A DNA stretch of 64,000 nucleotides from Laccaria trichodermophora (GCA_018417955.1 JACTVC010000042.1:280047-344046), one strand, 5' to 3'. Positions 24,261 to 36,310 are shown, counted from the stretch's first letter. Notes: generated from the letters alone by a model not told the origin. A program made the numbers and translations.

Positions 24261-26178
24261 ATGGATAATCCACAGCATTATCAACCTCTGTCACACGCCC
24301 TACACCCCCCTTTGCCAACAACTCAGCCCAGGTCAATATATTCCCCATCCGCAATGTTTGTACCCCCACCAGAAAAGTCCCCCACCACTGTCGAACCCAG
24401 TCGAGAGGAGGAAGAAGAAGAAGAGGAGGAGGAGGAGGACGATGAAGGTCTTGTAGAGGAGCAGTTGAACCGAGATGAACCTGAGAATACCGGAAGCAAT
24501 CCCTCTTCACCTCCAACAAAACCTCCAAAGTACGCGTGAATTTCCTGACATCTGATCGTGTTTATCAATATCCCCTATTTTAAATTTTCATTCTCAAGCA
24601 CACTGGACACTCAGGCCGTGCCAAGTAATCAACCTTCGACTGAGCAAGAGTCTGCCCAAGAGCCTGAAAGGAAACGACGTCCAGGCCGACCAAGAGGTTC
24701 CAAAAATAGGAAGGTTCGCGCCGGACAGACCTCCTCCAAGCCAGACGGCCCCGCGTTTTATTATCAAGGTCACACGACAGCTCGTCCTCCTCAACATCCG
24801 GACGTGACTGCACAGAACCAACAGTATTACGAGTTTCAATGGCGCGTGCTCAACCTTTGTGCTGAGTTCTATGGTGCTGCAGAAGAGTTGGTCGTATGTT
24901 GTCACCTTTCACTTCACACCCAAACTTTTATTGATATTGCGACCATTCGATAGAAAGGCACATCGCCTACCGTCGTTGCCCAATGCTATCATATGGGTCC
25001 TACCAGTAAGGTCGACCCTTTATACATGTTGGGCGAAGCAAAGCGGATCTGCGATACTCTGGTCAGTCGCGTTGTCCTCTTCGGAAACATTTACTCACTA
25101 CCTTCAAGCTCGCAAATCCTTCCCAGTTAGTTGTCAATCCGCCACCTCTTTATAACCCTCCCGTCATGCAATCACTCATGCAGCCTCAGGCGGCGCCCAT
25201 AGCCGCCACTTCTACAAGTACTGCTCCTTCCACTAGCAAGCCAGCCTCGGCTGCCGCCTTGATTACTAACCCACAATCTTTTGTAGTCCCCCTCGGCGCA
25301 CAACCTCCTTATGCTTCTCCGTTCCCTGTCTACCCCCCTCCGCCCCCAGGACAATACCCCACGACGCCATATTATCATCCTCAGTACCCCTATTCTACTG
25401 CATATTATACTACTACGCAAGTGCCACCGATTTCTTCAACTTCAACGCCATCGCACGCAGCGGCCACCACATCTTCCATCGTCTCAGCTCCGACGGCTAC
25501 CATTTCGACGACGACAGGAGCAATAGGGGGCAACCAAGGTCCATGGTCAGACGAAGAAGTAGAAAGGTTGAAAAAGCTAGCGGAGGAAAGCAAATCCGTC
25601 GGAACTACTGGAGAGGTGGAGTGGGATTGGGTGGTGCACCAATGGGGAAACGGTCGATCAAGGTGTGTATAGAATACCCTGATGACTCCGCCATATAAAA
25701 TATTTCGTTTAGGCATCAGATTCTTCTGAGAGCGACATCACTTGGTTTGAAAGAAAGCACCAGCAGGGGTGTGAAACGGCGTCGGGAAACAGAGGGGCCG
25801 AGTGAGATAGCGGCGAACTCGCCTGCAGTCGTGGCTCCAGCCAACGCGACTGCAATTGCTTCCCCAGCTCAAAGCGCTACGCCGACCGCTTCACCAGCTT
25901 TACAAAGTATACAACAACCACCTTCCAAGGGTCCCTCCGCCACATCGAGTACACCGTCAACCGCACCCTGGCCAATGCCAACCGTCGCTGGCAGCACACC
26001 TGCTGTCATTGCCGCTTCATCGACAGGTCAAGATCCGCAACGGACGAGCTACTATCGTCCTCGTCCCAATCAAACAACGGATACTCCGACAAAACCTGCC
26101 TCACAAGCCAACTCACATCACTACGTGTACACACCGAACGGCCATGCTTCACGATCGGGGAAGGAGCCAGGAAAATAA
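24261..26178 (+). CDS. AT-hook and Myb/SANT-like nuclear protein
   Basis: Probable chromatin or transcription protein of unknown target. Exons 24261-24529, 24599-24893, 24954-25061, 25109-25662 and 25713-26178 give 563 residues in frame. After an acidic run (codons of GAG/GAA repeats at 24405-24445) there is an AT-hook, KRRPGRPRGSKNRK, that would bind the minor groove of AT-rich DNA. A helical segment follows (YYEFQWRVLNLCAEFYGAA to YMLGEAKRICDTL). A long Pro/Ser/Thr/Tyr-rich linker comes next. Then a SANT/Myb-like helix set starts with GPWSDEEVERLKKLAEESKS and ends WDWVVHQWGNGRSRHQI, followed by a basic KRRRE patch. The start could lie further upstream; 24261 is the first ATG in frame. Only motifs, not a named family, are supported. 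Confidence 0.75.
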
Positions 26179-26338
26179 GTTAAATATCTGCACGAAATGT
26201 ATTCTTGACGCCCTGCTGCTATGTCGAATTACTGTCGAATAGGTGTTTTGTAACTTTCTTTACTTGTGTTGTATCAAGGGGTGTTTCTCGGACCGGAGGC
26301 AAAGCGCTAAGCCACTATCTTCAAAGTCACTGTATACA

Positions 26339-27161
26339 ATGTCTGGCACACCTTCGCCTGCTGGTTCACGCGTTCCTTCCATCGCCAGACCGCCACCCTC
26401 GCCGCTGCGCTCTGCCTCATCTTCTTCAGGTCCCATTGCCGCCTCGTCCTCCAGCAATGTCGCGCAACTGGGCTCAGCAGCCCCTGCTACCTCCAAACGC
26501 CCCCCATTAGCTTCTTCTACGCCTCCGCCTGGAGGAAAAGCTCGCGCGAGGGATCTGCTTCGAAAGCATTATGGCTTGGGTGTCGGGGCTCCCCCTCCAC
26601 GCACTGGGAACCCTGCTGACCCGATGGATCTGAGTGCGTTCTGCGATACATGCTGATTGCATACCCCTCTGACCACGAGACAACTCTCGTTGTTAGATTC
26701 TCCAGCGTTCGACGCCAAGAGCTACTACGAACAGCTGATAACGACGTCGTCGTTGCCTGCTTTGCTAAAACGCGAGAATGAATTCATAACAGGTGCAGCA
26801 TCTTTCCTTTGTATGTTTTCGGCTTGTCATTTAACTTCTGACGTATACGTCACAGAAATTCGACAACTCGACAGCGAGAAGCAGTCGTTGGTGTATAACC
26901 ACCACCATGAGCTCATAGCGGCGAGTGACACCATCGCAGCCGTGAGTTACTGTTCAACTTTGAACCTACGACAGCTACAGTTCTGACAAGCTATGTATCT
27001 AGATGAAGACGAGAGCGGAAAGCCTCGACGGCGACCTTGACCTACTCAGAGCTGCGTTTTCTGAAATATCACGGCTTTGCGCTGAGGTGTCTTTCGAAAA
27101 CAATGTTGCGAGCGATAATGGAGAAACAAAAAACTCGTCCGACGTCCTTCCTGCTACATAA
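26339..27161 (+). CDS. VPS51: VPS51-like subunit of GARP/EARP tethering complex
   Basis: Small coiled-coil protein matching the N-terminal Vps51/Vps67 region, part of the GARP complex that tethers endosome-derived vesicles at the Golgi. Exons 26339-26633, 26697-26792, 26856-26941 and 27003-27161 give 211 residues. After a Ser/Pro-rich start, ARARDLLRKHYGLGV, then DPMDLNSPAFDAKSYYEQL and LLKRENEFITEIRQLDSEKQ followed by LVYNHHHELIAASDTI are the conserved Vps51 block. The length fits the short fungal form (yeast Vps51 is about 160 residues) and not the long animal form. The preceding gene ends only 160 bp upstream on the same strand. Confidence 0.85.
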
Positions 27162-27339
27162 CATGGGCTGAACGATAAATACCCCCCATGTCAGCTTCAA
27201 ACTCTTTGAAGTGTCGTGATAAGTTCTCATTGTAATTTGCCCCGAATTTTCTTACAAGAGGTGGGATCATAGCCATGGAGAACAGTCAATGAGAGTCCCT
27301 CTTTTCCACACATGATTATTTACTCAGTAACTAGTTCAA

Positions 27340-27630
27340 TGCTGCCTTCATAGAAGTGTCCTGAATTTAATGAAATATAATTTATTAAGATGAAATAAAG
27401 GAGTCTACGACAAGGGTTAGTGCTGGTCAAATAAACAACGGGGTACTCACAGCAGAGGGTATACCAATGCGTTGTTGCTTAATTTTAGTTCCATCCAGGA
27501 AATGCAATGAATGCGGCAATGTTTAGGGGAGCTATGCAATAGCCTAAAACACAAAGGCCTTGGAAGAACGAACTGTGTAGTCAGGTAGGTCAACAACGAC
27601 TGATTACGCAGAAGTAGGCCCAACTTTTCT
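27340..27630 (-). pseudogene. Truncated, deleted copy of the YIP4 gene 3' end
   Basis: This stretch matches the 3' part and flank of the YIP4-like gene at about 31000-31446 at DNA level, introns included. Shared blocks include TGCTGCCTTCAT, AATAAACAACGGGGTACTC, CGGCAATGTTTAGGGGAGCT and the final CAGAAGTAGGCCCAACTT. Two internal deletions are visible: about 120 bp corresponding to 31200-31322 (start of one exon, its intron and part of the exon before), and about 60 bp corresponding to the end of the last coding exon with the stop codon. Single-base changes are scattered. It cannot encode the protein. Introns are kept, so it arose by DNA duplication and not by retrocopying. It ends about 11 bp from the ERG19 stop. 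Confidence 0.85.
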
Positions 27631-27640
27631 ATTCTTCCAA

Positions 27641-28979
27641 TCACGCCAAAGTCTTGGGCGTACCCTCCGGACCAAGCAGCGCCTCTTCTTCTCCCAACGC
27701 GCGAGGCCCATAACCCACCCTCGTATGAATCAACCCCTTGACGGCCCCCACCTCCCTCTTCAACGCCACACCCACATTATAACCCGGCGGAACCGCCGCC
27801 TGAGCATTCACCTCAGCACCCTGCGTGAACACACCCAAATTATCCTTAAACGTGCCCTCCCTCTGGGGGAAGAACGAAACGATAAGCTGGATGATCTCCT
27901 TGATGTTCTTCTCCTCTGCATAAATGACCGCGTTGGGACCTGCATCGTACGTATACGCCGCCTTGTACCCCTGACCATTAGCTAGTGAAAGACGGTTATA
28001 CTCGACGATGACGGCGATGATGGCGCGCGATACGTCGTTCAAGTAAAAGATGGGCGGCTCCGTGTCCAACGCGACGGCGTGGAACTGGTTTGAATCCGCC
28101 ATCGTAATCCTCGCAAACGTGTCAAAGTCCTTCTCCAAGATCGCCTTTGAGATGTCTCTCATGCGCTGTGGGACGACGGCCTTAATGCGGTGTTGGAGGA
28201 GGGGGGATGTCTCTACGGTCAGCTGCATGCCGCTCGTTGAGGATGTGCCCTTTTTGTCGTCCGATACGACGCAGATGAGGGCGTGGATCTCTGGCCAGTG
28301 CGATTGGGGTGCTACTTGAATGGCGAGGGAGTCTGATCCGTCGGGGTGGACGCCTTCCTGCCATGCGACGAAGCCGCCGTAGAGGGAGCGGCAGGCGGAG
28401 CCGGAGCCTTGTCGTGCGATGATGGAGAGGGTGGAGGGGGAGACGGGCAGGGCGTATAGTTGGGCGAGGGAGGCGACGAGGGCTGCGAAGCCTGATGCGG
28501 AGGATGCGAGTCCTGCGGCGGTGGGGAAGTTGTTATACGATGCGATGTGGACTTTGTATGTCGATAGCTGATGATCGGAAATTAGAGCATTTCAAAGACA
28601 TAAGGAAGAGCATTCATTACCTTTGGCGCGGTTGGGTCCTCATTTTCGACAGTTGCGTGACGGAGACGCTTCAACTCAGAGATACAAGTGGCCAGACGGC
28701 CCCCTGGTTTAATCTCGTCTTCCTTGCCATTGAGCCATAAGGTATCCTTGACGAAAGAGGGGTCAGCACGGGAGGTGGTGGTAGATCGGAGGTGATCCTG
28801 GTCGAGGGTGACGGAAAGGGACGAGTTGGTGGGCAAGATCAGCTTGGTGTCGCGCTTGCCCCAGTATCTATTGTTATGATTTACATAAAAATCAAAATAC
28901 CCATGGACGCGACCTCGACTCACTTGATGACGGCGATGTTTACGGGGGCAGAGGCGGTTGCTTGATATACAGTGGACAT
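27641..28979 (-). CDS. ERG19: Diphosphomevalonate decarboxylase
   Basis: GHMP-kinase-superfamily enzyme that converts mevalonate diphosphate to isopentenyl diphosphate with ATP, the last step of the mevalonate pathway. Exons 28979-28924, 28867-28621 and 28567-27641 give 409 residues, close to yeast Erg19 (396). The start MSTVYQATASAPVNIAVIKY and WGKRD are diagnostic, as are LPTNSSLSVTLDQ, the phosphate loop NFPTAAGLASSASGFAAL, RQGSGSACRSLYGG and MADSNQFHAV. It ends with a short Pro/Gly/Glu tail. The 5' end faces the divergent two-repeat gene with a few hundred bases between. The 3' end abuts the YIP4 pseudogene copy. Confidence 0.97.
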
Positions 28980-29361
28980 TGTGGGTGGGGATCAAGAGAT
29001 GGTGCACTTGGGTTTGTTTTTATTCAGAAAGCCCCTTACTCCGGATTTCAATACAAAACAAGCGCGCATTGCATTGCTTGGATCACCCTGGGCCTTCCAC
29101 CAGGGTCGACCAGGGTAAAGTTGTTTGCCAGCACCCCCGATGCCCACTGATGAAACAAGACCAACGGACAGCGGCGACGGAAAGCCCTCTAGGAAATGTT
29201 TGTCCGAGGATGGTAGGGGTGAAACCAAGCCAGTGAGCGTTCACTGCTCCTCATTTTATGCACTGTTGTGTCTTGACGATCAAAGTAGACACCTGAATTG
29301 AAACCCAGAGCGCGTTACTGTGAGCCTTTCTCCATCCTTTGGTTGTAATTGGCATTAACAG

Positions 29362-30843
29362 AACCCACTCGCCCAGTATACTATCGGTTATACACCAAAG
29401 ATGGTCCACTCGAATCGTACAACCCCATCTACTCCAACGACCACTCTATCAGTCGGGTCGTGTCCTCATCAGTAAGACCCCCTCAGACTGCCGCCTCTCT
29501 GTTGAGGCATCTCTGCAAGACTGAGGGCTTAGCACTACAAAACTGTGTCTTATTTCAATCTCTCTCGGAAATGACAGCTTTAGACGGTTCAATCCGCCTC
29601 TCGCTTCAGGGGACTACTGGCCCAGGCGCATCAGATCTGGATCCAATGGCGCTGGTTGTTGATAAACGAGCCGCAGAGACGAGATCACAGGTAACGAGCG
29701 CGGTAAAACCGCGAGAGCTTATTGAACGCGATTATGAACCATGTTTCGGTGAAGCTCTATTATCTGGTATTCGAACGTCGGCCTCACAAATTTTCAGTGT
29801 ACTATCGCGTTTACGACGACGACGGTGACATTGTCTCAAAAACGTCTTTCGACGAGAACAATCCCTCTTTGGGCCGTGTCAACACTCTTTCTTTGGCCCC
29901 GCCTCTCACTGTGTCTTCCTTGAAAAATCGCGTTATCATATCCGAAGATCTATCAGGTCACAGTGTTCAGCTATTTGAGGATGAGGGCAGCGACTCTGCA
30001 TTGAGCGACAGTGATGCGCTCACCCTTCTGTCTGATACGTTCCCAGGATCTATGGAAGACCGACCTATAGCAATTACATATGAAACGGGTCCGCAAGATG
30101 GTGAGGATTAATGAAATCCCAGGACTTGGTCTCGATGGAGATTTCAATTAGGTTCAGCTGACAACGAGGATTCGGACGAGATCCAGATACGAGAGCTGAA
30201 GGAAGCATTGGCACAGATCAAGAAAGAGTTCGAAGATGCAAAGCTAACACACGCGCGTGAGCTTGCTGAGGTGAGAGAAAGGGCGAACGAGGGCAAGAGA
30301 AATGGAATCTCACCCGCAATAGTGAGGTTGACCGTAGTAAGTTATTGAATGGCACCTGAGATGACAGGAAAATAGCCTTCAAGCTTCACAAAGAAACTCA
30401 AAGCCAGTTACAGTTGGTGTGAGTGACAATGGTATCTGTTCTAAGTTGTTCTAAAAAGTCACCTGCTAGCTGCGCTCAGGGATGATGCCAGATGGCACTC
30501 AATGAATGAGGGGGATATTTTCTACACGGATGGTATTTCCAGAAAGGAGACGTTGCGCAGCGGGACCTATGTCCAAGGTATATATCGATCTCTCTCGGGT
30601 TATTCCTTCTGCTGAAGTCGACCATTATAGAATTGGATTGCTACCTGGCGACAGACTCTTCTGGAAAACTGGCTTGTAAGTACTATCCTGTCTTCCGCTT
30701 CATTATCGCTTCACTGTTCGATCTTACTGATCCGCCGTTCCATTTTTTCTAGTTGTTTATTTTGGTGAGTAGATGCCTCGTGATCCTGCAACTTTATCTG
30801 TGACGCGAACTCTTTCTTAGGTCATTGTCTCGTTACTCGTTAA
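29362..30843 (+). CDS. Protein of unknown function with two related YYR(L/V)Y repeats
   Basis: No named family recognised with certainty. Exons that join in frame: 29362-29748, 29798-30100, 30152 to about 30337, then short exons, 30753-30764 and 30821-30843 (stop TAA). The first coding exon is upstream and unresolved, since 29362 begins in mid-codon. Two copies of one domain are visible: VYYRLYTKDGPLESYNPIYS with later SLLRHLCKTEG and CVLFQSLSEMTALDG; and VYYRVYDDDGDIVSKTSFDE with SLKNRVIISED and VQLFEDEGSDSALSDSD. A coiled coil follows (IRELKEALAQIKKEFEDAKL), then GDIFYTDGISRKETLRSGTY. I recall similar repeat proteins being multicopy in Agaricomycetes. The gene ends about 200 bp before the convergent YIP4 gene. 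Confidence 0.65.
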
Positions 30844-31048
30844 TCCAGTTCAAAGATCGAAGGTGAGAACATCGGAAGAAAAACGCCACGAATTTTCCTA
30901 CAAAAAATATAGGCGGGATCATATGGAGGTAACGACAGTTGCTCCTACTTCATACACAACAGTTGTGGTTTACCACCTAGTCACCGTGTAATGCTGCCTT
31001 CATGATTTTAATGGAATATAATCTATTTGAGTACCAAACGTAGCTCTT

Positions 31049-32370
31049 TTACTGAATCAGAATCATCCATGCTAAGATGAAATAGAAAAGTCTACGACAA
31101 AAATCAGTGCTGATCAAATAAACAACGGGGTACTCACAGCAGTGGGTATACCGCGAGTATGATGCGTTGTTGCTCAATTTTAGTGCCATCCAGGAAGTTG
31201 ACGGAAGCTAAAATGAATTTCAATACCAGGTACCGAAAGAGAGGTGTTGACGAACCCCAGATACACCAAGCCCATGCCAGGAGTGCAATCGGGGCGCGAA
31301 TGTAGATGATCCTGACAAAACATGCAATAAACGCGGCAATGTTTAGGGGAGCTATGCAATAGCCTAGAACACAAAGGCCCTGGAAGAACGAACTATGTAG
31401 TCAAGTAGGTCAACAACGACTGATTAGGCAGAAGTAGGCCCAACTTACACTCTGCCGCCCAAGAGCTAGTATACGAGTTCAGCAGGCATCTTGTATAAGG
31501 AGCGGATAAATTACCTTAGCTTGAACTGTTACAACGAGGGCGCCAAGAGAACAGATGACGATGACACTTGTGAAAACACCCAAAGATTGTGAAGGAGGTG
31601 CCTAGATTTTACATGAGGATTTTTGAAGACGCTGGCAACAAATGACACGAACGTTAATGCTGAGCATTATCCCCAACGTAAGGCATAATAGCAATGGACC
31701 CCAAAGGTCCCAATCCCTGTTAAACCAACATCATTCCATCAATCCCGAACTACAGGTTAGTGAGCAGGACTCACCGCAGAACTTCCCGTCCGCTGGAGCG
31801 TCGTGGATACAAGACTTGTACAAGCTTGGAATAGATGGACATCAGGTCTCGGGCCTGCTCGCTGTTTCAGCTACGATAAAACGCTGGGCACAGGACGCAT
31901 TGACGCACAATTGTGGCCGTGACTGGCTCATCTAAAGTATCACCTCCAGAAAAGCTGAGGAGATGATGAGGCTCAACGAGTTGCATATAGTAACACGCTT
32001 GTAGCTTACCGAGTCTCTACCCGCACACCGCCAATCGTCTGCCTCGTCGCACCTCTTCCTGTACCCTGCGGCGAAGAGCTTCCTATGTTTCCAGAAAGAT
32101 CTGAAGCGCCTGGTCTCCCATTTGCCGATGAAGGTGCGAGTTGCTCAGGTTCGAACCTAGCGCGTCCCTTTCCTTTATTTGTGAGCGGCGGCGGGGACTG
32201 CGCACTTGCTAGAGCTGGATGTGCGAAACTTGGTATGTTTTCCTCGTCAAAGTCGTCGTCGTCGTCATCTAAACAACATGGTCAGTAACCAGAATAACAC
32301 TCTTTGGTAACAGATTACCTGCTTGAATGAATTGAGAACTTGCTGTAAGGGGTGTTCTAGCCGAGTCCAT
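31049..32370 (-). CDS. YIP4: Yip1-family Golgi membrane protein, YIP4/YIPF6 type
   Basis: Five-helix membrane protein of the Yip1 family that works with Rab/Ypt GTPases at the Golgi. Ten exons: 32370-32319, 32268-32010, 31954-31909, 31854-31775, 31716-31653, 31601-31515, 31465-31449, 31392-31256, 31207-31138 and 31091-31049; the sum is exactly 285 codons (284 residues). One exon has only 17 bases. The N-terminal 110 residues are acidic and disordered. Family signatures: DTLDEPVTATIARDL, LYPRRSS, LRDWDLWGPLLLCLTLGIML, KLLGGRVSFFQGLCVLGYC, LAWAWCIWASVNFLDG and AVYPLLLFYFILAWMILIQ at the end. These match human YIPF6 closely in order and spacing. The start lies 120 bp from the divergent RPT2 start. 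A broken copy of its 3' end lies at 27340-27630. Confidence 0.93.
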
Positions 32371-32490
32371 CGTGTCAACTGTTGAGCAGGATGCCACAGA
32401 AGTGTCACTGTCACGCAGCAGTCACAACCCTGACCTCGTCACACCACTGACGCGTCCTAGTCATTTGCATCCTTTTCACGACATCTAACT
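32371..32490. promoter_or_regulatory. 120-bp bidirectional promoter region, YIP4/RPT2
   Basis: Only 120 bases separate the two divergent start codons, so both promoters and 5' leaders must share this piece or overlap coding sequence. No clear TATA box was seen. TGACGCG at about 32448 and a GTCAC-rich tract are present. Confidence 0.55.
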
Positions 32491-34056
32491 ATGGTATTTC
32501 AGTTTCGTTGCGAACGCTATTGAAGCTGATTGTTGGCAAAGGGAAACGCACAATCAGGCACGAACCCTCCCGCGGACAACAACCGAAACGCAGACAAGGA
32601 TAAAGGAAAGGCCCAACAACCTCAGAAGAAGAAATGGGAACCCCCACTGCCCACTCGAGTCGGAAAAAAGAAGAGACGTGGTCCTTCTGCAGCTTCAAAG
32701 CTTCCAGCTGTATTCCCCACAACGCGATGCCGTCTTAAGTTGCTTAAGATGGAGCGCATCAAGGACTATCTTCTCCTTGAGGAGGAGTTTGTGCAGAATC
32801 AGGAACGGTTGAAGCCAGAGGCGACCCGTGAGGAGAAGAATGAGGAGGATCGGTCGAGGGTGGATGATTTGCGTGGCAGCCCCATGGCAGTAGGAACCAT
32901 GGAAGAAATCATCGACGACGACCATGCCATTATCAGCACCGCTTCTGGCCCCGAACACTACGTTTCTATCATGTCTTACGTCGACAAGGATCTATTAGAG
33001 CCTGGCTGTCAAGTTCTTCTTCACCACAAGACCCAGGCCATTGTTGGTGTCTTGCAAGATGACGCTGACCCGCTGGTCAGCATCATGAAGCTCGACAAGG
33101 CCCCAACGGAAAGCTATGCAGACGTCGGAGGACTCGAGAACCAGATTCAGGAGATTAAAGTGCGCTTTTTGAACATTAATTGATGGTGCTAGTATTAACA
33201 AAGATACTTTGCAGGAATCTGTGGAGTTGCCTCTTACACATCCTGAACTGTACGAAGAAATGGGTATCAAACCCCCCAAAGGTGTCATTTTGTATGGTGT
33301 CCCTGGTACAGGTAAAACTCTACTCGCGAAAGCAGTAGCAAACCAAACGTCTGCGACTTTCCTTCGTGTGGTGGGCTCCGAACTCATCCAAAAGTACCTG
33401 GGCGACGGACCAAAACTTGTTCGCGAGCTGTTCAGGGTAGCAGAGGAGCACGCACCGAGTATCGTGTTCATCGACGAAATTGATGCCATTGGCACCAAAC
33501 GGTACATTATATGCAACATTCTGAAAGCCATTTTTCACAATTTTGTCAGATATGATTCAACATCTGGAGGCGAGCGCGAAATTCAACGAACAATGCTGGA
33601 ACTTCTCAACCAGCTGGATGGCTTTGATACGCGGGGGGACGTCAAAGTTATCATGGCCACAAACCGCATTGATTCCCTCGATCCTGCCCTCATCCGCCCT
33701 GGCCGCATTGACAGGAAGATCGAGTTTCCGTTGCCCGATGTGAAGACGAAGCGACACATCTTCAGGTGGGCCGATTTGGCACGCTATCACTCACGATCTT
33801 TCACTCAATTTTATCTTATTTTTGATGCAGGCTACATACGTCGCGTATGAGTTTGAGCGAAGATGTGGATCTGGAGGAGTTCATATTAACGAAAGACGAC
33901 CTTTCTGGGGCGGACATCAAGGCTGTTTGCACGGAGGCTGGGTTGCTTGCGCTTCGTGAACGACGAATGAGGGTTACGAAAGCCGACTTTACTTCTGCGA
34001 GGGAAAAGGTGTTGTATAGGAAGAACGAAGGAACACCTGAGGGCCTGTATCTGTAA
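32491..34056 (+). CDS. RPT2: 26S proteasome regulatory ATPase Rpt2
   Basis: AAA ATPase of the proteasome base ring that unfolds substrates and opens the 20S gate. Exons 32491-32493, 32542-33159, 33215-33501, 33550-33765 and 33831-34056 give 449 residues. The first exon is the ATG alone; the intron begins at the next base. Splicing yields MGNAQSG, the N-myristoylation signal conserved in Rpt2, which confirms this start. Also present: a basic linker, coiled-coil region, OB domain, Walker A GVPGTGKT near residue 235, Walker [10 protein letters not shown] near 290, second region of homology ([20 protein letters not shown]), and the C-terminal HbYX-type gate-opening tail LYL. Confidence 0.97.
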
Positions 34057-34398
34057 TTTATTCAAGTTTTTGTCCTCTTTTCTTCTATGATCACTACTTT
34101 GCCCTGCGCATAAGGCTTTCCTTCCAAGATGGTAACTATGTGGTCCGTGTGGCTTTATAAAAAAGCAATGTGGGGTAAAAATCAGTATGTAAGTATGCGT
34201 GAATAAAATGTGTGTAAGTATGAGTTAAGATGGTAAAACAAAGTGTCCCGTAAGATAATTCCATCCGTCCGATTGTCTTTTGTGAATGGCATACCTAAAA
34301 AATCGTGCATGCTAATAAAAGATCGTACCACTATGTATTCAGCAGCCTGAATGCCAAATGTCAGGATGGAGACTATAAACCGATATATATATAAAAGC
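34057..34398. other. Convergent 3' spacer
   Basis: AT-rich 340 bp between the stop codons of RPT2 (+) and the F-box-like gene (-). It holds AATAAA-like signals (GAATAAAATG near 34201) but no gene. Confidence 0.45.
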
Positions 34399-36310
34399 TC
34401 ACTTTAACCACAACTTCCCCCCACCGCTCTTCTCCCTCACAAGCTCCCACTCCCTCACACCCATCTCACACCCACTCAACGCATCCAACAACACCTGCTT
34501 CCCCTCCCTCGTCCCCTCCCCTTCCAAAACCCACTCCCCAAACCACCCATCCCCCATCTCCCCCTCGCCCCCCGTCCGCATCCTCACCACCCTCGCCGTC
34601 CACGCGTGCTTCTTCACAATCGCATACCCCCGCGGCGAATGCGGACTGCGCACCTTGGTTAAGGAGTGTATGAGCGTCAGCTGCGGGACGTCGTCGCATA
34701 CGGGCAGACGGGTGATGGTGAATGTCATGTTGGTCAGCGGCGGCATAATGTGTGCGTAGTAAAATGGGGTGGGGAGGTTGAGGGGTTCGTACAACGGCAA
34801 CACGTCTGGCGGTGTATAGGGTATAAGAAAATGGCCGTTGAATATGAGCCATTTCCGTTGTGCGTTGGAGTTGCTGGGTGCGTGGTTGCTGTTGGGGAGG
34901 TACGACCCTCTCCGGTGGACAGATGGATCTTGGAGGATGTAATTGTCGTCTGAAGAGGAATCGTCCGTCGAAGGGACGTAGCCCAGATTACAAATGATAT
35001 CTCCTGTGGAAAGATGGTCCCATAGTCTTGACTCAACAAGCTGCTGTTCACAAAGGAGTACACTCTCCGATTCGTGTTCCAGCTTTGAGCACGGCACGAA
35101 CACCCGAAGTATAGGCGCCCGTATCCGCGATGTAGCCATGTTCAAATCATGAGGAGACGCCATACGGATGGGTAAAGGATACTCTCCCCCAATAAACGAA
35201 TTCCTCGACCTAGGTAAGTGAGGCGGGGACGGGCTTCCCGAGACGGACGAGTCGCTCGAGCCGTTCGTAGCAGCAAATCGACGACGAGGCTGCTTCAGTG
35301 ACCGTGAAGATGATGGAAACGCACTCTCAAATGGTTCACCCTGAGAGGTGCCTCGACGCCAGGTACTGGAATAGATCTTCAAAGCACGAGGCTCTTCCGG
35401 TGGCGGGGGCGACAGCAGGGGTGCGTCCCTGTTCCGGAAGATGGAAAGTCGCCGTGCCTTTTTGTTAATCACGCTGTTATTCCGCGAGATCATGGAGGAG
35501 ACGGTATCTGCAGATGGACGCGGAGATGACGTCGCTATAAGAGGGTGGAGCGCGGTGGAATTCATGGTCAACTCGTGCTGGTTCGGAACTGACCGATGCC
35601 GAGCATGCTTGGTTAACCTCGAGGGTCCTGGTTCTGTCGGGGGTGGAGCCGAAGGGGGTATGGCGAACGAGAGTGGAGCTGGAAAGGTCAACTCGCGGAG
35701 GTTATCGACAGGGGAGAAGCGGGATTTCCATTTTATTTCTTCTGGTTCTATTGGCATGGGTGCGGAAGAGCTGTGTACCAGGGATTGCAGAAGGAGGACG
35801 AAACGAGAATGGGCTTGGCAGAGAGCCACGAGTTTTGCTCGAAGATCGTCGTCTTCTGTAGATGGGTAGAGGGTTGTTAAAATACGGAGCGAATGCATTG
35901 GGTAGCGGTGGAGGGGAACCCTCTGGGATATCACTACAGAAATGTCAAAGAGAGCAAAGTAGAGAGAGGGAAAACTGACGAAGCAAGTCGAGGTCTTTGA
36001 CAGTGATCTGCACATCCTGGTAGACACGAAGGTCTCGATGGGGCAAGAGGGCAGCATAGGAGGTGACAAAGCGAGCAAGAATAGCGTCTCTTAGGTGCAA
36101 AGAGTTGATCAAGTTGTGAAAAGCTTTGCAGGTGGTAAGTAGGGTGTATACATCGACCCAGTCAAGGTAAACAAGGAGAACTGAGAGGACCCCTGGGCTA
36201 GAGAGGAGAGGGAGCAGCGAGGAGCGACGGGTGAAACGGAGGGAGATAGGGGTTGGAGGAAGAGGTCTATTCATTATGCGGGGATGGTTTCTCTGTGGGA
36301 GAGAAGGCAT
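34399..36310 (-). CDS. F-box-like protein with long disordered region
   Basis: Two exons, 36310-35980 and 35933-34399, give 621 residues. The N-terminal part reads [20 protein letters not shown] then [20 protein letters not shown], which fits an F-box-like motif for binding Skp1 in SCF ubiquitin ligases. The splice joins DLDLL to [20 protein letters not shown]. The middle is Ser/Pro/Arg-rich. The last 200 residues look folded ([60 protein letters not shown]) but match nothing I can name; they may be the substrate-binding domain. The codon at 36310 is the first ATG; a second ATG 12 codons later is also possible. Divergent from IWS1. Confidence 0.72.

Noticed and set aside
24405..24445. GAG/GAA repeat that looks like a microsatellite
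   Set aside because: It encodes the acidic run of the AT-hook protein in frame and needs no separate explanation.
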